From: Gemmatimonadota bacterium
GTDB taxonomy: Bacteria; Latescibacterota; UBA2968; UBA8231
Reading direction: 5' to 3'
Length of the DNA: 64,000 nucleotides
Assembly: GCA_018672475.1 (NCBI GenBank)
Contig: JABHFS010000146.1
Span: 1-64,000 of the forward strand
Position numbers and translations under genes: made by a program. Shown here one piece after another: positions 24,973-33,927 of the stretch. The notes under the pieces were generated by a model that ran no database searches, was not told the DNA's origin, and worked only from the letters and a program-made list of their open reading frames with translations. Every line of letters begins with the position of its first letter. Position 1 is the stretch's first letter.

Positions 24973-27018
24973 ATGAGGCACAGGGTTGAATTATGGGTTT
25001 TTTCTTTTGCCTTGGTAAGTGCAACAATTGCTACTGCTGATATTTCTTTTTGGCAGATTGGTGGAACCGGGGTCAATTGGGCGGGTAGCGATTCGGCGCA
25101 GGTAATGATTGATTTCACCCGTGGGACGAATTCGATTCAACCGGTGCGGGTAACTTCGGATACAACCGTTTTCACCTTCTTAGAAAACTGGTCGCCAAAA
25201 AAGAATCCCGATGAGTTGGGTTTTGTCGATGGGGAGCGTCCTCGGGCTTGGAAGGGCGGCAATGGCACTTCTTCGACCGTGGATAACGCACTTAACCTTA
25301 TCGACGGCAGTGGCACGACCTATAATCCGGTAACGAGCAATAGCATCGGCGGCGAGTATTATACCATAGATCTCGGTGTGCCAGTGCCTCTCTTTCGCTT
25401 CGCTATGAGTTCACCAGACGAGGGCTTTTATCGCTCAGACGGTACTCCCCTCGAAGAAGATGCTATTCCCGCTTTCGAAGTTTCGATGGCTCCGGACACA
25501 AACAATGATGTGATTAATACCTCCGAACCCATCGGTGAAATTATTACCGAGGCCCGCGAAAATGTCAACCCCCAAATCACTACAGATTTTCCGCTGCAAT
25601 ATGTGCGCTATGTGCGTTACAAGCGCAAAAACTCCATTCTTGATGCGTCGACAAATGAGTCTGTAGGTTCTTCGGGCACTGCTCGTAAAGGTACCGTAGC
25701 TGAATTTTTTCTCTGGGGAGAGGGGATACCCAAGCGGGCAACGTACAAAACGAATATTTTTGATCTGGGTTCGGTTGTAAATTTCGGCCGACTGTTTTGG
25801 AAGATCACCCCGATGCGGCATGTCAATGGTGTCGCTGAAGAGGCACCGGACGCCAATGTATGGATCGAGGTTGAGGCTCGAACCGGTGTCGATGAATTGC
25901 CCGACATTTATTACGAGTTCACGGATATGGGCACCAGGGTAATCGTCGATCAAGGGCGTTATCAGGGGAAACTTAAAGAACAGAGTTCGGCGATCAATAA
26001 TGCCGATGGTTTAGGTGGCACACTAACATTGACGACCCGCCCCAAACCCGGCATCCGCGCGGGAGTTGAATACGATCAGGATAATTGGACCTTCTGGTCT
26101 TTCCCTACTACGGAGTCGGATAAAAACCTCAATCTCAATCGCGGCTCGCATTTGCAGCTTAAAATCGTGTTGCACAGCGAACGCTTTGATGAGTTCGTGC
26201 GATTGGATTCGCTATGGATCGAGACTTCGCCGATCTTGGCCAGTCGCATTCTCGGTGAAATTGCCGAGTTAGGCCAACCCAACCCAACCCGCGGTGTCGC
26301 TGAAGTCCTTTTGGGCGAAATGACCGATTTTACCTATGATCTCAAAGCGGATTTCACTTCCGGTGGACCAGGGTTCAATGCGCTGCGCATTAAGACCGGC
26401 AGTCTGCAGACCGAATTTAAAGGACTGAAGGTCAATGGGGTCGAAACGGCACCCGAAGGAGTCGAGGTCGTCGACGGCGACTTGGTTGTGAAATTACAGG
26501 ATCCGGTGACTCAGGCGAATAATCCAGATTTACGCATAACATTTGCATCAGAGGTTTTCGATTTCGCCCGAACATTCCAAGGCGAAGTTTTCAACGTCAA
26601 TAGCGAAGACTTGCCGCAACCGGTCGAGGGAGGGGATGTTAGCGATGTGGTTAGTACGAATAGCCTAAGGGTGCTTGCTTCCTCCGACGCCAATCCGCAG
26701 CTAGTACAGGATTTGCGTTTTTCCAGCGGCGTAGTTACGCCCAATGGCGATGGGGTCAACGACGAATTGCTAATTTCCTATTCACTTTTCGCGTTGCCGC
26801 AATCGGTGCCGGTTCAGCTTAAGGTCTTCTCTCTGGATGGCCGTCAGGTCGCATTGGTTCAACGTGGGCAACAGGGGTCGGGCCCACAGACCCTGCGTTG
26901 GGACGGGCGCGATCAACGGGGGGCTACACTTGCTCCGGGGATTTACCTGCTTGGGGTGGGGATAGAGGCGGAAAATAAAAGCGATGTGCAGCTTCAGCCC
27001 ATTGGCATAGCCTACTAA
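24973..27018 (+). CDS. Secreted protein with FlgD/CHU_C-like C-terminal domain (paralog 2)
   Basis: A 681-residue exported protein (signal peptide ending ATIATA) of the same build as the proteins at 12247 and 27025. It has an N-terminal beta-rich region with a discoidin-like phrase (YYTIDLGVPVPLFRF, near 135-150), a middle region with the recurrent phrase YKTNIFDLGS, and a C-terminal FlgD-like Ig domain (VVTPNGDGVNDELLISY near 590-606, then LRWDGRDQRGATLAPGIYLL). It ends IGIAY. Function is unknown; the sandwich domains suggest ligand or polysaccharide binding at the cell surface. It has an AAGGAG ribosome site provided by a tandem repeat and is followed 6 nt later by paralog 3. Confidence 0.75.
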   Translation: MRHRVELWVFSFALVSATIATADISFWQIGGTGVNWAGSDSAQVMIDFTRGTNSIQPVRVTSDTTVFTFLENWSPKKNPDELGFVDGERPRAWKGGNGTSSTVDNALNLIDGSGTTYNPVTSNSIGGEYYTIDLGVPVPLFRFAMSSPDEGFYRSDGTPLEEDAIPAFEVSMAPDTNNDVINTSEPIGEIITEARENVNPQITTDFPLQYVRYVRYKRKNSILDASTNESVGSSGTARKGTVAEFFLWGEGIPKRATYKTNIFDLGSVVNFGRLFWKITPMRHVNGVAEEAPDANVWIEVEARTGVDELPDIYYEFTDMGTRVIVDQGRYQGKLKEQSSAINNADGLGGTLTLTTRPKPGIRAGVEYDQDNWTFWSFPTTESDKNLNLNRGSHLQLKIVLHSERFDEFVRLDSLWIETSPILASRILGEIAELGQPNPTRGVAEVLLGEMTDFTYDLKADFTSGGPGFNALRIKTGSLQTEFKGLKVNGVETAPEGVEVVDGDLVVKLQDPVTQANNPDLRITFASEVFDFARTFQGEVFNVNSEDLPQPVEGGDVSDVVSTNSLRVLASSDANPQLVQDLRFSSGVVTPNGDGVNDELLISYSLFALPQSVPVQLKVFSLDGRQVALVQRGQQGSGPQTLRWDGRDQRGATLAPGIYLLGVGIEAENKSDVQLQPIGIAY

Positions 27019-27024
27019 ACTGCG

Positions 27025-29457
27025 ATGAGAGACAACGTCATGCGAATATACATCACTGCCATAGCTTTGTTTTCACTATTGCCCAGTACGGTGTCTGCTG
27101 AGTTTCTCACCTTTGACGACCCAGCGATGTGGCAGGCGAATTGGAGCCTGAAGCCGCGGTTGAATGTTTTCAGCGATGAGGGGCATCTGGGGTTGGTCCG
27201 ATTCAATAAGGACATCAATGCGGTGGCAGATGCGCATCTCTTCGTGCACCCGACGAATGAACGCGGCGATGTGCCCGGTGGTATCTGGTCGGCGTTGAGC
27301 AATGAGGTCGGTGCAACCCGGATCATCGATGGGGATGCTATAACCTTCTGGCAACCCGACGCCGGCGATCCTGTTGATAAATGGATCGTGCAAATAGATC
27401 TTGGTCGCGCGGTGTTGGCTAAGGAAATCCACCTACACTTTCCAGACGAAGAAGGGGCCAGGCCCTTTCGCCAATTCAGCGTTTTTGCCTCTACTGGCGC
27501 ACACGTGGCGGCGCTCGATGATGTGTACCGCTTTGCGCCGATCTTCCGCACGACACAGCCGAACCTTGACTCCACCGTCAGTTTTGGTTTCAAGTCGGCC
27601 ATCGAGGATACTACGCGCATCATTGAAGCGGGAGGGTTGGCTGATCCGAATTTTAGAGCGGCCGGCTTTAAGCTTGCTTCCACTACACAGGACCAGGACT
27701 TGGTTGCTGCGAACTCGCAATGGCAGATGATCCAGTTTATACGTTTTATCGTCGATGAGCACCAGATCGACGGAGCTTTGGCTGAGATCGAAGTTATAGC
27801 GGTTGGCGACAATATCAGCTTGGGGGTTGAGGAAAAAGGCGGTACATATGTCAATGGCTCGCGCGCGACAGACCCCTTCTTCTGGCTCGACGGTAATCTC
27901 AACACCTATGGGGTGGTCGAAGTGCACCAACAGTTCACCGAATCGCGCGGTACGGCCTTTGACGGCGGTTTGTGGTGGCAGGTGGACCTTGGGGCGACGT
28001 ATTGGGTTGATGATGCCTTTATCTACTGGCAAAAGGCGGGTGAACGCCTCGCCGACTTTCGTCTAGGTACCAATAATGCCGGGACGGGCTATAACTTCTT
28101 TTCTTCGGGCGGGGCTACGACCCTGACCGGCGATATCGATTTTGATGAGTGGATCTTCGAACCAGAGTGGACGAACCCCAACGAGCAGTTTAAGCGCCAC
28201 TTCCGCTATTTGTTCAATCGGCGCAAGGTGCGGCATATTTTTTGGTTGGCATTGCACGATCTGGGATGGCGGTCCCATCCGATGGAGTTTCAACTTTTCT
28301 CACCAGGTTATCCAGCCGAAGTCGTAATCGAATCGCAATTCCTCGATTTGGGCGCTTTGGCCGGTGACGGGCAGCCGAAGGTGATTAAGGCGGTTCACTG
28401 GGATGCCGATTTGCCAACCGGGACCCATGTCGAATTGCGCACCCGCTCGGGCAATGAGATGGGGCAAGTTTTCGCGTTTCACAACAAGATCGGTGAGCCG
28501 GTTACTGAGGAGAAGTGGTTAAGCTCCCCCAAGGTGTTGAGGGGGCGAGTCGACACTTCGGTTGTTGTAGGCGAGGATTGGAGTGAGTGGAGTAATGTCT
28601 ACAAGATATCGGGTGAGGTTTTTAAATCTGATTCTCCGCGAAATTTCGTACAAATCGAAATGATCATGGCGACGGATGATCCGGTGGTCGCGCCTATGAT
28701 TCGTTCCGTAGAAGTAGAATTTGTCGATGCGTTGGTCAACAAGGCGCAAGGCGCGATAATTCCGCGAAACGCCAAGCCAAACGAGGATACGCGGTTTACC
28801 TATACGCTATGGCCGGAAGTCACCGGGGATAATAGCGGTTTTGACCGTATGAGGTTGGTGGTGCCAGATCTTGTTCACGCCGATGATGTCGAAATCATGG
28901 TAGCAGGGCAAGCGATTGTCCCGATGAGCATGGAGATCATGGCCGATTCTCTTTTGATCGAGCTGCCGCAAGTCGTTCAAGGTGACTCGGTGCAGATCGC
29001 GTTTACGACCCGTATCGTTCGCAATGCCGCGGTTGTCGAGTTGGACCTCGGCTTAAATGAGTCTCCAGGTTTATGGCAAGACGTCGAGCCTGCCGGACGT
29101 CGGTCTAATGTGGTCCTCCTGCCCGATTTAGCCGGTAGCAATCGCCTGATTGACGACCTACAGATTTCAAATCGGGTTGTCACGCCTAATGGTGATGGGG
29201 TCAACGACCAAGTGGAGTTGAGCTTTGTCGTATTCAAGGCACAGACGGCTGAACCGAAGGTCGAGGTTACTAACCTGGCCGGTCAGCTGGTTGTCACATT
29301 GGCTGCGGAAATCGATGGGCCGGTACGCCGTTTCATCTGGGATGGCCTCAATTCAGATGGCACAACCGTTCAACCGGGTGTTTATCTATGTCGGATCGAT
29401 GTCAATTCGGATTCTGGGGACGCGACCGAATTGCGAACGGTTTCCGTCGCGTATTAA
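27025..29457 (+). CDS. Secreted protein with FlgD/CHU_C-like C-terminal domain (paralog 3)
   Basis: The longest member of the trio, 810 residues. The signal peptide is MRIYITAIALFSLLPSTVSA if translation starts at ATG 27040; ATG 27025, 6 nt after the upstream stop, adds five residues, and neither has a strong ribosome site. At least two discoidin/galactose-binding-like segments are visible (KWIVQIDLGRAVLAKEIHLHF near 113-133, WWQVDLGATYWVDDAFIYW near 313-331). The C-terminal FlgD/CHU_C-like Ig domain (VVTPNGDGVNDQVELSF near 718-734, WDGLNSDGTTVQPGVYLC) ends VSVAY. Probably a surface or extracellular adhesin or polysaccharide-binding protein exported with its paralogs (inference). Confidence 0.75.
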   Translation: MRDNVMRIYITAIALFSLLPSTVSAEFLTFDDPAMWQANWSLKPRLNVFSDEGHLGLVRFNKDINAVADAHLFVHPTNERGDVPGGIWSALSNEVGATRIIDGDAITFWQPDAGDPVDKWIVQIDLGRAVLAKEIHLHFPDEEGARPFRQFSVFASTGAHVAALDDVYRFAPIFRTTQPNLDSTVSFGFKSAIEDTTRIIEAGGLADPNFRAAGFKLASTTQDQDLVAANSQWQMIQFIRFIVDEHQIDGALAEIEVIAVGDNISLGVEEKGGTYVNGSRATDPFFWLDGNLNTYGVVEVHQQFTESRGTAFDGGLWWQVDLGATYWVDDAFIYWQKAGERLADFRLGTNNAGTGYNFFSSGGATTLTGDIDFDEWIFEPEWTNPNEQFKRHFRYLFNRRKVRHIFWLALHDLGWRSHPMEFQLFSPGYPAEVVIESQFLDLGALAGDGQPKVIKAVHWDADLPTGTHVELRTRSGNEMGQVFAFHNKIGEPVTEEKWLSSPKVLRGRVDTSVVVGEDWSEWSNVYKISGEVFKSDSPRNFVQIEMIMATDDPVVAPMIRSVEVEFVDALVNKAQGAIIPRNAKPNEDTRFTYTLWPEVTGDNSGFDRMRLVVPDLVHADDVEIMVAGQAIVPMSMEIMADSLLIELPQVVQGDSVQIAFTTRIVRNAAVVELDLGLNESPGLWQDVEPAGRRSNVVLLPDLAGSNRLIDDLQISNRVVTPNGDGVNDQVELSFVVFKAQTAEPKVEVTNLAGQLVVTLAAEIDGPVRRFIWDGLNSDGTTVQPGVYLCRIDVNSDSGDATELRTVSVAY

Positions 29458-29640
29458 TTAAGGATTCAGTCGCAAAATAAAGTGTGCCTTTCAGGCATGG
29501 CCCCTAATGGTCTATGGTCAAAACCGTGTTATTGCTTGATTCAATAATCCCCTATATAGCGTGAAAGACATGTCTTACAATATTATACTGGGTGCAACAC
29601 CTGGGAATTCCCACCGAGCCAGACTTTTTGAAAGCGTAAT

Positions 29641-31524
29641 ATGACTGTAGCCCCAGGGGTCTACCGCGGCCAGCAATGGATCATATCGCCTTTCAGCGAC
29701 TTGTTTTTCTTTATTGGCACGCCCCTATTGTGCCTGGTGACGATGTTGCCGTTGCGGGAGTTTGTCGATTCGCAAACTATCGCCTTCTACGCTTTAGCGC
29801 TCTTTGCTACGGGGCACCATTTGCCTGGGTTTATGCGCGCTTATGGCGATCCGGAACTGTTTAGCACATTCAAAGAGAAATTTGTAATTGCTCCCGTCGT
29901 GGTATTGTTCGTTACCGCGTTGGCGCAGTTTAATACATTGCACGGGCTTTTTTTTATGGTGCTGGTCTGGGAAGTTTGGCACCTTTTTATGCAACATTAT
30001 GGTATCATGCGGATCTACGATGCCAAGAACAAGATTTTTTCTAGGCTCAACGCCCGGCTCGATTGGGCAATGACCTTGTGTGCCTTTGTCACGGTGGTTA
30101 TCTACAGCCCCGAATATTTCCATCGGATCCTCGACCACAATCAAAGAGTCGGTCTGCCGTTTCCCTCCGTCGAGTTGACCTTTTTCCTTAAAGAGCTGCT
30201 CTTTTATTTTACGATGACGGTGTTTGCCGCCTATCTGGCAAACCTCGTGCATCGAACGGTCACCGGACAGAAGATCAGTCTGCCGAAAATGGCGGTGATG
30301 GCCACTACGGTTTTTATCATCTATTATGGTTGGATCCACATAAACGACTTGGTCATCGGTTATGCCGCCTTCGCGGTTTTTCACGACATCCAATATTTTG
30401 CCATAGTTTGGGTCTACAATAACAATCTGGTCAAAAGGCAGGAGCGTACCACCAAGGTCTTGCGCACATTTTTCACGACGCGGACGCTGCCGATATTAGC
30501 GGCCTATATGCTCGTTTCTTTCGCCTATGGCAGTATCAATATGATGGAGGGCTTTCTCAAGTCCGAACAGGCGATTAACGTCATTGAGATCTTTGTGATA
30601 ACCTCAACGATTCTGCACTATTATTTTGACGGTTTCATATGGAAAATGAAAGACCGTAAGAACCAGGCTAATTTGGGGATTAAAGCAGAAGATGGAACCA
30701 AACACATCGGAGCGCGCTCTATTCAATCCCGATTGTTTCGGTTTAGCAGCTACTTCCGCGAAACAGGGCGGCAACTCGCTTATTTTGCCCTGCCTGTCGC
30801 GGCTTTGGCGCTTTTTCAGTTTTACTGGACGGCTGACGAAGCCGATGCCCGCGAGAAGATGGTCGAATTGTTTCCCGACCTGGCAGGGGCGCATAATAAT
30901 TTGGGAGTCTTCTACTCGCGCTTGGGTGATTGGGATAAGGCTTCGGGCGAATACCGTAGGGCACTTGAACTCGATGAAGGGGCTTATGAGGCTCATAAGA
31001 ATCTCGGGCTGCTCTATGCGCAACAGGGCTTGCTCGATGAGGCGCACGCGCATTATCAGCAGGCCATAGACAACAAGCCAGAATACGTCGAAGCGCTAAA
31101 TTCCCAAGGCCTGGTTTTTATGCAACGCGGGCAGGTTGATAAAGCTCAACAGCGTTTTATGGAGGCTCTTGCTGAATTTGAATACGCACCGGCCTATAAT
31201 AACCTCGGCACCGCTTATCTCAGGGATAAGAACTATATGGCGGCGATTCGGGCGTATAAGAAGGCTATTGCATTAGACCGTAATAATGCTACGCATCACT
31301 TCAACTTGGGTCTGGCTTTTCAGAAAGCCGTCCAGAACGAAGGGGCAGTGCAGGCCTTTGACCAAGCCATTGCCTTGCAGTCGTCCTACGCGAAGGCCTA
31401 TTTGAGCATGGCCTTATCCTATCAACGGATGGGTAATCTGCCGGCGGCAAGACAATCTTTACAGCGTCTGTTGCAGGTCGAACCGGAAAACGCAACCGCC
31501 GCCCGTTTACTGTCGCGACTGTAA
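29641..31524 (+). CDS. His-rich polytopic membrane protein fused to TPRs
   Basis: A 627-residue protein. The first 400 residues form about nine membrane segments with histidines at membrane borders: GHHLPGF (near 58-64), WHLFMQHYGIMRIYD (near 112-126), FHDIQYF (near 248-254) and HYYFDGFIW (near 327-335). Several His-Asp clusters of this kind occur in membrane di-metal enzymes, but I cannot place it in a named family. After a final hydrophobic segment (about 385-397) the C-terminal 210 residues are six TPRs (AHNNLGVFYSRLGDWDKAS onward). The start ATG 29641 has no strong ribosome site. It is convergent with the UnbV lipoprotein gene, 13 nt apart. Function unknown; an enzyme tethered to a scaffold is one possibility. 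Confidence 0.7.
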   Translation: MTVAPGVYRGQQWIISPFSDLFFFIGTPLLCLVTMLPLREFVDSQTIAFYALALFATGHHLPGFMRAYGDPELFSTFKEKFVIAPVVVLFVTALAQFNTLHGLFFMVLVWEVWHLFMQHYGIMRIYDAKNKIFSRLNARLDWAMTLCAFVTVVIYSPEYFHRILDHNQRVGLPFPSVELTFFLKELLFYFTMTVFAAYLANLVHRTVTGQKISLPKMAVMATTVFIIYYGWIHINDLVIGYAAFAVFHDIQYFAIVWVYNNNLVKRQERTTKVLRTFFTTRTLPILAAYMLVSFAYGSINMMEGFLKSEQAINVIEIFVITSTILHYYFDGFIWKMKDRKNQANLGIKAEDGTKHIGARSIQSRLFRFSSYFRETGRQLAYFALPVAALALFQFYWTADEADAREKMVELFPDLAGAHNNLGVFYSRLGDWDKASGEYRRALELDEGAYEAHKNLGLLYAQQGLLDEAHAHYQQAIDNKPEYVEALNSQGLVFMQRGQVDKAQQRFMEALAEFEYAPAYNNLGTAYLRDKNYMAAIRAYKKAIALDRNNATHHFNLGLAFQKAVQNEGAVQAFDQAIALQSSYAKAYLSMALSYQRMGNLPAARQSLQRLLQVEPENATAARLLSRL

Positions 31525-31537
31525 AAGTCGTTGATCG

Positions 31538-33730
31538 TCAATGTGGGTGTATTTTTTCCTTGGAGCGACGCAAAGAGATTTTTCGCATATCGGCCAAGCG
31601 TAGATCCGCGGCGTCTTCTTCGACAATATACTTTTGATCCATCGCTACGTTCGTAAAGTTTTGCACGACACCCGATGGCCAGCGGATCACCAGTTCCTCG
31701 ATTGCTTCGGCGTTACCTAAACCGATTTCTTGTTGCAGGGTCGAGGCCCCAAAACTAGCCCCGCTACCGGTTTGGCTATGTATAATCCGTCTTGTGGTTG
31801 CCGTTTGCGTGATCACTTCTATGCGCGCTCCGAATCCAGCGCGATTCGATTGCACGCCCCTTAGTTGCAGGGTAAGCCAGTGGTTGCCGTGACCGGGGTT
31901 TTCAAAGAGTACATTGGTGAACACGTCGCCGGAATAGGCACCACCGATAACGGCGTAAATATCCTGGTCACCATCGTTGTCCAAGTCGCCGAAGGCTACG
32001 CCATGCCCTTTTTGCAGGTGGCCAACTCCTCCGGAAGCCGTGACATCCTCGAAAAAATCACCCCCGTTATTGCGAAACATCCGATTCGGCATTAACGAGC
32101 GATAATCGGGGTCACCCGTGCCAGCGTAAAAGTCGAGCCAGCCGTCATTGTCCAGGTCCCCGTAATTGCACCCCATCGTATAAAGCACCTTGTTACTGCG
32201 GGTTTGCGTGGCGAGATTGCTAAAGGTGCCGTCGCCTAAATTTCGATAGAGGCGCGGCGGTTCGCCCTTGTGCGGTATGCCCAGATAGTCCGCGGCAACA
32301 TCACCGGCGTCGGCTTTATATCCCGAGACAAAGAGATCCAGCCAACCGTCGTTGTCGTAGTCCCAAAACCACACGGGAAAGCTAAAGACGGGCTGGCTGA
32401 CCCCTGCGTGTTGGGTGATATCGGTGAAGTGCCATTGTCCGTTGGGGCCGGGGCCGTCGTTGTGGAAGAGTAGGTTCGCTTCGCCGAGGCGAGATATGTA
32501 CAGATCGGGAAGCCGGTCATTGTCGATGTCGCCCCAGGCAACGCCTTTAATGAAACCTATAACATCAAGGCCGGTAGCGGCGGCAATATCGGTGAACGTG
32601 CCGTCGCCATTGTTGCGAAAAAGTTCACAGGGGTGGTTTTGTTGCGGTGACGATTCATTGCCGATAAAGAGGTCGAGGTGTCCGTCGTTGTCGTAGTCGG
32701 CCCAAGCGGCGGTCTGCGTCGGGTGCAAGGAGAGTAAGCCGGACTCTTCGGTGATGTCGGCAAATGTGCCGTCCCCTTGGTTGCGCAGAAGAGAATTGGG
32801 ATGCAGGCCGTCGGCACCGAACCAACCGCCGCGCAACACAAGCACATCGACAAAGCCGTCATTGTCGTAGTCGGCCTGATTGACATTGAGGCCACCGACG
32901 ATACCAGTTAAACCGGCTTTGCTCGTATATTCGGCGAAACGGCCGTCGCCCTGGTTGTGGAAATAGCGCAAAGGGTCGCTCAAGCCCCAAGATGAGGCGA
33001 TAATATCCTGAAGACCATCGTTGTCGAAGTCCTCCATAATACTACCCCCAGCAAGGCCTAGTGCGTCCAAGCCCAGGTCGGGTGCCCGGTCGGTGAAGCG
33101 GCCGATCTCATAGTCGGCTGCAAAGGCAGCGGGGGGAATTAGCCATTGTTCGGGCACTTTATGGGGATATTCGCCTAGGGTCATATAAGCAATGTTGAGT
33201 AACCAGCGCGAGGTTAGATCGAAGGGACTTTTACGTAAAACCTCGCTATAGAAATGGATCGCCGAGCGTGAACCAGCCTGGTCTTTATGCACGCCGGCAG
33301 CCTCTATGGGCAATAAACAAGACGCCAGATTGTGGTTGTCCAGACAGTTTTTTTGTTCGCCTAGGCGCAAGTAGGAAAGGGCGAGCATTTCTTCAAGGCT
33401 GGGGCGGGTACGCAGCCGGTTTGCCCCGGCTTGGCCGCGAACGGTCTGGAACAGATCCGCGGCAGCCGCGGATTCGCCGGCTTGCAATAACTCTTTGGCC
33501 AATTCGATCTGCTGGCTAAGCTTTAGCACTGCACTTTTTGCCGGAGGCCGTTTTCGCAGCCAGGCGACTCGATGGGCGCTGAGATAGATATTTTCTTCTG
33601 GGTTTATTCCATCTACCAATTGGGCTAGGCGTTGGGCCATGCGCTTGGTCCCAGGTGCCTGATAAGGCTCGCTAGTACAACCTGAGTGAGCTAAGGCAGA
33701 TAGAATAAGGATGAAGAGTATCATATACAT
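31538..33730 (-). CDS. ASPIC/UnbV (CRTAC1-like) lipoprotein with N-terminal extension
   Basis: A 730-residue lipoprotein (MYMILFILILSALAHSGC, Cys18). ATG 33730 (or 33724) is preferred; a longer frame back to 33856 would run through a minus-strand terminator at 33761-33785. Residues 20-210 form a helical region. FG-GAP/VCBS repeats follow with DxDNDGxxDxxxxN loops (for example DFDNDGLQDIIASS near 240), and the ASPIC/UnbV domain is at the C-terminus (RAGFGARIEVI near 630, LVIRWPSGVVQNF near 685). This third UnbV gene is on the opposite strand from the operon pair at 18278-21639 and seems monocistronic. Confidence 0.85.
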   Translation of the reverse strand: MYMILFILILSALAHSGCTSEPYQAPGTKRMAQRLAQLVDGINPEENIYLSAHRVAWLRKRPPAKSAVLKLSQQIELAKELLQAGESAAAADLFQTVRGQAGANRLRTRPSLEEMLALSYLRLGEQKNCLDNHNLASCLLPIEAAGVHKDQAGSRSAIHFYSEVLRKSPFDLTSRWLLNIAYMTLGEYPHKVPEQWLIPPAAFAADYEIGRFTDRAPDLGLDALGLAGGSIMEDFDNDGLQDIIASSWGLSDPLRYFHNQGDGRFAEYTSKAGLTGIVGGLNVNQADYDNDGFVDVLVLRGGWFGADGLHPNSLLRNQGDGTFADITEESGLLSLHPTQTAAWADYDNDGHLDLFIGNESSPQQNHPCELFRNNGDGTFTDIAAATGLDVIGFIKGVAWGDIDNDRLPDLYISRLGEANLLFHNDGPGPNGQWHFTDITQHAGVSQPVFSFPVWFWDYDNDGWLDLFVSGYKADAGDVAADYLGIPHKGEPPRLYRNLGDGTFSNLATQTRSNKVLYTMGCNYGDLDNDGWLDFYAGTGDPDYRSLMPNRMFRNNGGDFFEDVTASGGVGHLQKGHGVAFGDLDNDGDQDIYAVIGGAYSGDVFTNVLFENPGHGNHWLTLQLRGVQSNRAGFGARIEVITQTATTRRIIHSQTGSGASFGASTLQQEIGLGNAEAIEELVIRWPSGVVQNFTNVAMDQKYIVEEDAADLRLADMRKISLRRSKEKIHPH

Positions 33731-33760
33731 ATAGCTTAAGATCGAAAAATGCAGTATAAA

Positions 33761-33785
33761 AGAAAACCCCCTGTTGCTAGGGGGT
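33761..33785 (-). terminator. Rho-independent terminator downstream of miaB
   Basis: Read on the minus strand: ACCCCC, loop TAGCAACA, GGGGGT, then TTTCTTTTAT. It lies about 140 nt after the miaB stop and before the start of the UnbV lipoprotein gene at 33730, so the mtaB-miaB transcript probably ends here. Confidence 0.7.
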
Positions 33786-33927
33786 ATAAACAGACGAATG
33801 CGAATTTTAATATAAAGGAGCCCGCTTTTGGGTTGTTGCAAAAACAACGCAGACAAGTAATAGACTTAAGACTGTAACCGCCGCACCGCCAATGGTGGCA
33901 CTTGCTTGGTGGGGTGGTTGGGGGCTG

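Noticed and set aside
33731-33856. Extended N-terminus of the UnbV lipoprotein
   Set aside because: It would read through a minus-strand terminator and bury the lipoprotein signal inside the chain.
33886-33905. TGGCAC-TTGC-like sequence as a sigma-54 promoter
   Set aside because: The spacing between the two elements is wrong for sigma-54, and it points into the end of miaB.
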